From NCBI GenBank assembly GCA_002313515.1, contig DCBQ01000011.1, positions 540 through 26,877 on the forward strand: 26,338 bases of DNA, in the 5' to 3' direction. The translations under genes were made by a program, and so were the position numbers. The stretch comes from Candidatus Saccharibacteria bacterium UBA1103. Its GTDB lineage: Bacteria; Patescibacteriota; Saccharimonadia; Saccharimonadales; Saccharimonadaceae. This document shows, in pieces, positions 21,709-26,338 of the stretch. The notes under the pieces were generated by a model that saw only the letters and a list, made by a program, of their open reading frames with translations, ran no database searches and was not told where the DNA came from. Every line of letters begins with the position of its first letter. Position 1 is the stretch's first letter.

Positions 21709-22758
21709 CTAGTCTAATTCTTTCTTAAAGCGCTCAACTAGTGGCACTGGTGTAGGATCAACTCCATTAAGAATGCCTAGATAAATACTACTAAAGTCGC
21801 CAAGGATGGCGCCGCAGATCATCTGTTCGATAAAGCTAGTGCCTTCCAGCTCGATATTAATAGCATGTGGTCGATTACCAGATAATAGGCGCTCGCTTAA
21901 ATCAAAGCGCTGGTTGACACGGCCACTATCTAAATTGGAGCGTAGGTTAATGACGGCAAACGGCTTTTCAATCGGATGTGAGGTCCAGCCGATGAACTCA
22001 TTGTGGTTGAATTCAGGAAACTCGTTGCACCAAATGGTATTTTTGGCGTTCTCATTAAAAGAGGTCTTCCACTTGTAAGCCAATGGATAGAACCAGCTAC
22101 TGGCGTAAGTCAGTACGGTCTTGCCTACACAGTTAAGCGCGAGTTGCTTAGCGGCATTCCGTTCAACTGGAACTACGGCGGTTAGCTTGCGAGCAAAGTT
22201 GCTGACATTATCTTGCGTGCTCGCCAACTCGCTATAAGCACCTGTTAGCAGTCTGCACTCTTCGAAAACTTTAGCGATGGCGCGTAGATGCATGAAGATA
22301 CCGTAGCGTGGCTGAGAGATCTTATCTAGCTGAATATAGGGTAGATTTTCTTTCTGAGCGCGTTCCAGTAGTTTGCCGCCGCTGGTTACTATTACTACAT
22401 GAGCCTGCTTTGCTAGAGCATCATCTAGCGAAGATAAAGTTTCCTCAGTATTGCCACTAACGCTGAAGATAATGGCTAGGCTATGCGAATCAACGTATTC
22501 AGGTAAAGTGTACTCACGGCTAATTTCAAAGGGAATAGCTAGGTGGTAGTCGTGACGAAGCCATCGCACAGCCATTAGACCAGCCAGGGCTGATCCTCCC
22601 ATGCCGCTCAATACAGCATTCTGAGGCTTGAATGCTTTACTACTGTTGTCGTTGCGAATTCTGGCGTTAAAAGATAGCTGCTTATAAGAATCAGCTATGA
22701 CACCTAGGGCGTCTTCGCGGTCACGATCGCGGATTACCGCTAAACTATCTAATTGCAT
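21709..22758 (-). CDS. Bifunctional phosphoglucose/phosphomannose isomerase
   Basis: A 349-residue SIS-fold sugar isomerase. The first SIS domain has LSGMGGSALAGLMAVRWL (from about 50) and FSVSGNTEETLSSLDDAL, which bind the sugar phosphate. The second has NCVGKTVLTYASSWFYPLAYKWKTSFNENAK, and NEFPEFNHNEFIGW carries the Glu and His expected in the active site of the bifunctional PGI/PMI family. It interconverts glucose-6-P, fructose-6-P and mannose-6-P in the cytoplasm, feeding glycolysis and nucleotide-sugar synthesis. The family is found mainly in archaea and in some bacteria. AAAGGAGAG stands before ATG 22758. The promoter overlaps that of the divergent Pro/Ala-rich gene. Confidence 0.92.
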   Translation of the reverse strand: MQLDSLAVIRDRDREDALGVIADSYKQLSFNARIRNDNSSKAFKPQNAVLSGMGGSALAGLMAVRWLRHDYHLAIPFEISREYTLPEYVDSHSLAIIFSVSGNTEETLSSLDDALAKQAHVVIVTSGGKLLERAQKENLPYIQLDKISQPRYGIFMHLRAIAKVFEECRLLTGAYSELASTQDNVSNFARKLTAVVPVERNAAKQLALNCVGKTVLTYASSWFYPLAYKWKTSFNENAKNTIWCNEFPEFNHNEFIGWTSHPIEKPFAVINLRSNLDSGRVNQRFDLSERLLSGNRPHAINIELEGTSFIEQMICGAILGDFSSIYLGILNGVDPTPVPLVERFKKELD

Positions 22759-22788
22759 TAACTCTCCTTTTGTTTATAAATACGCTTA

Positions 22789-22804
22789 TGTTATAATTGT
22801 AGCA
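22789..22804. promoter_or_regulatory. Overlapping divergent extended -10 boxes
   Basis: TGTTATAAT (22789-22797, plus) serves the gene at 22829. TGCTACAAT (22804-22796, minus) serves the isomerase gene. The two boxes share bases 22796-22797, so RNA polymerase can occupy only one at a time. Both genes get leaders of roughly 25-31 bases with a Shine-Dalgarno sequence, unlike the leaderless units elsewhere in the window. Confidence 0.55.
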
Positions 22805-22828
22805 GATTTTAACGAAAGGGTGGATTTT

Positions 22829-23359
22829 ATGGATCAAGGACAGAAGGTTCCGTCGCAGATTAATGATGACGAACTAACGCAAATGATTGCGGGACTAAAG
22901 AATGCGAGCAGCACGGTAGCACCTACCCCAATTAATAATACGGTGCAACAGTCAGTGGTGAATAACCCTACTCCAGCTCCGGCACCTAAAGACCTGCCGG
23001 TAATGCCGCCAGTCGCACCTGCGTCACCAGTGCAGCCATCTGCACCAGTTATACCTGAGTCTGCTAAGCCAACTGATCCTGCTAATGTAGAGTCTGCTCC
23101 GATTGAGAATATGCCGACTGTCAACAACTTAGAATCCATTAAGCGCGATGCGATTCTAGAGCTGCGCCCACTAGTAGATAAACTAAATCTGCCAGCTGAG
23201 GACAAGTTTGATGCTTTACTGCTACTGATTCGTACTACTGATGACGCTTCGCTGATCCCAGAAGCCCATCATGTAGCTATTAGTATAGCTGATGATACTC
23301 GTCGCGCTCAGGCACTACTAGACATCATCAAAGAGATTGACTTCTTCGATCATAAATAA
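22829..23359 (+). CDS. Pro/Ala-rich protein with conserved-looking helical C-terminus, function unknown
   Basis: A 176-residue cytoplasmic-type protein without a signal peptide or membrane helix. Residues 1-30 include a short helix (NDDELTQMIAGLKNASS). Residues 30-105 are a linker rich in Pro, Ala, Val and Asn. Residues 108-176 form a compact helical domain (NLESIKRDAILELRPLVDKL, then EDKFDALLLLIRTTDDASLI, then ARRAQALLDIIKEI-like repeats of leucine-rich helices). The style resembles the tails of the PrgI and TraC-like proteins in this window. I do not recognise a family. GAAAGGGTGG is the ribosome site before ATG 22829; a longer open frame upstream runs back into the divergent isomerase gene and is rejected. 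It converges on the surface-protein gene with 15 bases between stops. Confidence 0.8.
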   Translation: MDQGQKVPSQINDDELTQMIAGLKNASSTVAPTPINNTVQQSVVNNPTPAPAPKDLPVMPPVAPASPVQPSAPVIPESAKPTDPANVESAPIENMPTVNNLESIKRDAILELRPLVDKLNLPAEDKFDALLLLIRTTDDASLIPEAHHVAISIADDTRRAQALLDIIKEIDFFDHK

Positions 23360-23374
23360 AGTGCAGAATTAAGT

Positions 23375-24841
23375 CTACTCAAATGGATTTGCTGTAACCG
23401 TGTAAACTATCTCGGTTTTATAAGTACCAGCAGTATTGTTATTGCCCAGATTAATGCCATAGGCTACCTTGGTCGCGTCACCAGTGGTCTGATCTGGCCT
23501 ATTTGTCGTGGACTTAATAACTACAGCATCATCAGTACTACTTGGTACCTTGGCGAATGTTGTGGTGCTAGTCGGATTAGTGTAGTCCGCTATACTACCA
23601 AAGCCCTTGTCTGTCTGGTCGGGCAACGCGTAGCCCCAGGTGTTGGTAGCTAGGGATTTCGGTGCAGCGCTATTTGATGTACTAATAGTATATTTGCTAG
23701 CCGAACTGTTAACTAGACTGCTGGACGATTTAGCTTTCATGGTTAGGCTATAGCCACGCGCACTATTGGTAGTGGCAGTTATAGTACTAGTGGTAGACAG
23801 AGCCCCCGTTGCACCTTTTTCGCTCAGGTCGGCTAGAACCTTATCTAGGCTAATATTTACCGTAGTATCCGCGACATCAGCGGTTTGCGTAATCGGGTTA
23901 ACAATCGGTAAACTACCCGTCACGGTTACATAGTTTATAGCATTAGCCAATTTAGCGCCGCTAGCGGTTGAGCGAACGTTGTTAAGCGTCATGTAGAAAC
24001 TTATTAGTCGATCTTTCGTAGCCTTGGCATCAACCCACATGATAGCAGTTGTATCGTCCGGCAAAGCTATACCCTGCTCAGTATCGGATAACGATATTTT
24101 ATGCCAAATTTCCTTGTTGGATAGGATGCTATTCGTAGCCGATTGATCACTTAGATCAACGTTACGAACTTCTGTATCTGTCGTGTAATAGCCAGTTAGT
24201 CCACTGATATCCAGGTTAGGATCGGCTAACTTCACAGTAGTGCCAGTATACTCAACGTTTTTTGTGCCGTTTTGATCGCCATTGTACGGCAGTATGGAGA
24301 GTACAGCCATAGTTTTATCTGCGTGCGCATCATCGGGATTGTTGTAAGAAGTAAAATTGTAGGTTTGGTCATCGCCCGGTAATAAAACGGCGTTGCTCTG
24401 CGACAAATTATAACCGTAGGCACTAGTAGTTTTAGCAACAGAGAACGAGGTTGATCTACTGCGCCGATACCAATTTTGCGCATCTCCCTTCATCCAGGTA
24501 TTTACGCTTATAGTGCTAGGTGTAGCTACATTACCGTTCACATTCGCATCAAATGTAAGTTCAGGCTTAGGGTCGACCGACTCGCCATAAGACTGACCAA
24601 TAGTGCCGATTTTAAATTCAATTGTTGTCACTCCATTGTTGGTGGATGTATAGGTCGGTGTGATCGAACTGCCTTCATAGCGTGCCGAACCTTCTATATA
24701 GGTTAAACTACTTGGCAGTTCTATTTTCGTATAAACATTTCCCTCTTTGCCAAGTCCACCATACTTAACCGTAAAATGCTGTGTTACGCCAGGATTGGCG
24801 GATGGCGATATCGACAAATTATTTGATGCAGTAAAACGACG
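23375..24841 (-). pseudogene. C-terminal part of giant surface protein, separated by a frameshift
   Basis: This frame is open from just after an in-frame TAG (24844-24842) to the stop at 23375. It encodes ~488 residues of secreted-type sequence with no start signal or signal peptide. It opens FTASNNLSISPSANPGVTQH and continues as a DUF11-like beta-sandwich (HFTVKYGGLGKEGNVYTKIELPSSLTYIEGSARY). Later Thr/Ser/Asn-rich domains include NSARGYSLTMKAKSSSS, NTWGYALPDQ and FAKVPSS, and it ends GTYKTEIVYTVTANPFE. These patterns recur, as I recall, in large surface proteins of Saccharibacteria. There is no LPxTG anchor or C-terminal helix, so attachment is unclear. A TTG at 24817 could be called as a start but has no ribosome site and would give a leaderless cytoplasmic protein, which does not fit the content. 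See the companion entry for the upstream part. Confidence 0.7.
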
Positions 24842-26338
24842 CTATGTCTATATATCCTTCGGAAATAGCCTGGTTTCCGTAAAAATTCGTGTCACCAGAT
24901 CCCTGCCACTGATCTGTAGAAATATACATTTTCGCATGAATCCACTGCCCAATATATTGAGGGTCGGCCGTAATCCTCGTGTTAATTTGTCCGATGTCAA
25001 AGTTATTACCCGTCGACATCTTAGCAATGTAAGAGCGCACTGCATTGACCGCACCGCCATGCTGCTTAGCATAGGCTTGGGCATCCGATAAATTACCGAA
25101 AAAATTAGCTGACTTGTCACCGTACTTACCACAAGTGTCCTTGGGGCTAGGCGCAGCGGTAACATCGGTACCAATAACACCATATTCCGCTTTGGCACCC
25201 CAGCCTGCAGTAAAACCAGTTATCGATTGCTTATTTGCCGCAACTGTAGTACAGGCATATAAATTAGTGTTATAATCCGATGACACTAGATCAGTACTAG
25301 TGCGTTCATTTATACCATAGCTTACCCCCATTATAGTCGCTGCACCCGTAGTCCCCCATTTCCAAAGTCCGTAGCTAAAAACATCGTGGTTCTGTAGCGT
25401 ATCGCTAGCACTTGAGCCGCCCTTCAAAGTATACTTAGTGCCACTTATTGTTGCGACTTCGGAATCAGTTGTGGATACAGTTACTTTAGTGCCGTTATCA
25501 GAAATCGCTGACATTGGAACTGAGAACTGTATTCTGCTATACATTTCACACCGGCTCGCAAGTGGCATGTCTGAATAAGTTATATCCAGATAGCTACCGT
25601 CCGAGGCTCTTTTGTAGGATATACTGCTACCACAGCCACTATAATTATAGATCCTGCTAATTTTCCAGCCAGTCGGCAATGATGATGTTTCTAGACGAAC
25701 GGCCGCAGTGTCCGATAGTGACTCTCTGCCTATGGCATCACCATTGGGGATTATGTTGAGATCTAGCACAAACGAATTGTTCCATTGGGCGTTGGATGTT
25801 GGCAGCGAATAATCACCATCATTATTAGATTTTTGATAAAGCTGCAGACTATAGTTCGCCTTGCCCTTCAGCGTTACAGCGGGAATGGTGCCGGTATAGT
25901 CATTGCCGTTTATCGTGACTTTTGTTGGAGCTAACTTCTGACCATTGCCACCAAAGACATAGTCGACAATGTCCCAGCTCTGAGATTTTGGCGAGTCAGT
26001 TTTAATAACACATGTAGCTTTGTTGTTCGTATAGCTACCATTAGTCTTTTCTAGCTTACTGCCGTCTGTGCAACCAGCAGCTGATGAAACAGATGCATTC
26101 TCGATTACATTACCTTTAGGAAATTCAACAGTGACGGTTGTAGTGCCCGCAGATAAGTTTAAGACCATGTGCCATCTAGCACTATTGTTTATTAGGACGG
26201 TATTATTGCTACCGCCTTCACCGTCTAGGCCCGTACCAGCCTTAGCTAGGGTGATGCTATTGATGGTACTAGTGGAGGCGGCGGTAGCAGCCTTATTTGC
26301 TTTAGCTAGGTTAGTATTAACGAGATTAGATGAATTAA
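24819..26338 (-). CDS. Giant Thr/Ser/Asn-rich surface protein, N-terminal side cut by window edge
   Basis: The frame is open from the right edge (first whole codon at 26336-26334) to TAA 24821-24819, about 506 residues, with the true start outside. It reads as an extracellular protein rich in Thr, Ser, Asn and Gly. A first beta-sandwich includes HMVLNLSAGTTTVTVEFPKG with paired cysteines (AAGCTDG...KATCVI). Further beta domains follow, with more cysteines (SGCGSS, ASRCEM, LYACTT, KDTCGK) that could form disulfides outside the cell. The C-terminal ~120 residues contain an Ala-rich helix (SDAQAYAKQHGGAVNAVRSYIAKM). It ends IDIASFYCIK and stops. At the TTTT run 24836-24833 a one-base shift joins it smoothly to the next frame as IASF-TASNNLSISPS, so the two frames were almost certainly one gene. 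ATG 26168 is internal, not a start. Confidence 0.75.
   Translation of the reverse strand, partial: NSSNLVNTNLAKANKAATAASTSTINSITLAKAGTGLDGEGGSNNTVLINNSARWHMVLNLSAGTTTVTVEFPKGNVIENASVSSAAGCTDGSKLEKTNGSYTNNKATCVIKTDSPKSQSWDIVDYVFGGNGQKLAPTKVTINGNDYTGTIPAVTLKGKANYSLQLYQKSNNDGDYSLPTSNAQWNNSFVLDLNIIPNGDAIGRESLSDTAAVRLETSSLPTGWKISRIYNYSGCGSSISYKRASDGSYLDITYSDMPLASRCEMYSRIQFSVPMSAISDNGTKVTVSTTDSEVATISGTKYTLKGGSSASDTLQNHDVFSYGLWKWGTTGAATIMGVSYGINERTSTDLVSSDYNTNLYACTTVAANKQSITGFTAGWGAKAEYGVIGTDVTAAPSPKDTCGKYGDKSANFFGNLSDAQAYAKQHGGAVNAVRSYIAKMSTGNNFDIGQINTRITADPQYIGQWIHAKMYISTDQWQGSGDTNFYGNQAISEGYIDIASFYCIK

Noticed and set aside
23375..24817. Independent gene starting at TTG 24817
   Set aside because: There is no ribosome site, no close -10 box and no signal peptide for a clearly secreted sequence. 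A one-base shift joins it cleanly to the upstream frame.
24819..26168. Surface-protein gene starting at ATG 26168
   Set aside because: The same frame stays open for 56 further codons to the window edge with similar composition, and nothing like a signal peptide follows the ATG.
1..26338. Alternative genetic code (TGA as Gly)
   Set aside because: TGA ends several genes at sensible places (for example the glycosyltransferase at 5759-5761 and the permease at 3822-3820), and no recognised gene needs TGA read through.
1..26338. CRISPR array, insertion sequence or prophage
   Set aside because: I saw no regularly spaced direct repeats, transposase-like proteins, integrase or phage structural genes on either strand.

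Overview
The window reads as a chromosomal replication-origin region of a Patescibacteria/CPR bacterium, most likely Candidatus Saccharibacteria (TM7). That placement is an inference. It rests on small compact genes with short gaps, a Gram-positive-like YidC, a VirB2-like pilin plus a PrgI/TraC-like/VirB4 cluster, a fused phosphoglucose/phosphomannose isomerase, and a large Thr/Ser/Asn-rich surface protein of a style I associate with Saccharibacteria. TGA acts as a stop and no gene has an in-frame TGA, so the code is standard; this argues against Gracilibacteria and SR1.

Layout from left to right. (1) 1-502: the tail of one VirB2-like pilin gene and a complete tandem copy. (2) 635-2584: small heat-shock protein, ComFC-like phosphoribosyltransferase, tRNA-Ser(CGA) and a two-helix membrane protein. 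(3) 2624-7195: a surface-glycan block with a TagGH/Wzm-Wzt-type ABC exporter on the minus strand, and two family 2 glycosyltransferases and a GtrA protein on the plus strand. The two halves diverge from a perfect inverted-repeat promoter. (4) 7198-9228: the classical jag(khpB)-yidC-rnpA-rpmH block, minus strand. (5) 9280-12238: dnaA and dnaN, with DnaA-box clusters on both sides of dnaA. The dnaA-dnaN gap looks like a basal unwinding system (DnaA boxes, GC cluster, DnaA trios). recF follows to 13251. (6) 13244-15303: a MacB/LolD-type ABC pair. (7) 15365-20130: prgI, a TraC-like protein and virB4, followed with a one-base overlap by a diacylglycerol-kinase-like gene. (8) 20140-23359: a polytopic membrane protein, PGI/PMI, and a Pro/Ala-rich protein. 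(9) 23375-26338: a very large surface protein on the minus strand, apparently split by a frameshift and running off the right edge.

How the parts fit. The origin block gives the initiator, clamp, RecF, tRNA processing (RnpA), membrane insertion (YidC) and an RNA-binding partner (KhpB). Sugar interconversion (PGI/PMI), glycosyltransferases, a GtrA protein, a membrane glycosyltransferase candidate and an ABC exporter could together build and export a surface glycan. The T4SS-like ATPase module, the pilins and the giant surface protein suggest an envelope built for contact or exchange with a host cell.

The most useful general signal is in the promoters. Extended -10 boxes of the form TGnTAnnnT (or a plain TATAAT at rnpA) sit only 6-10 bases upstream of the start codon of ten genes, which predicts leaderless or nearly leaderless mRNAs. 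A tRNA gene has the same box at the same distance. Genes inside operons, or with longer leaders, carry Shine-Dalgarno sequences instead. No CRISPR array, rRNA, insertion sequence or gene-free stretch over 300 bases was seen. The longest gap is the 279-base dnaA-dnaN interval.
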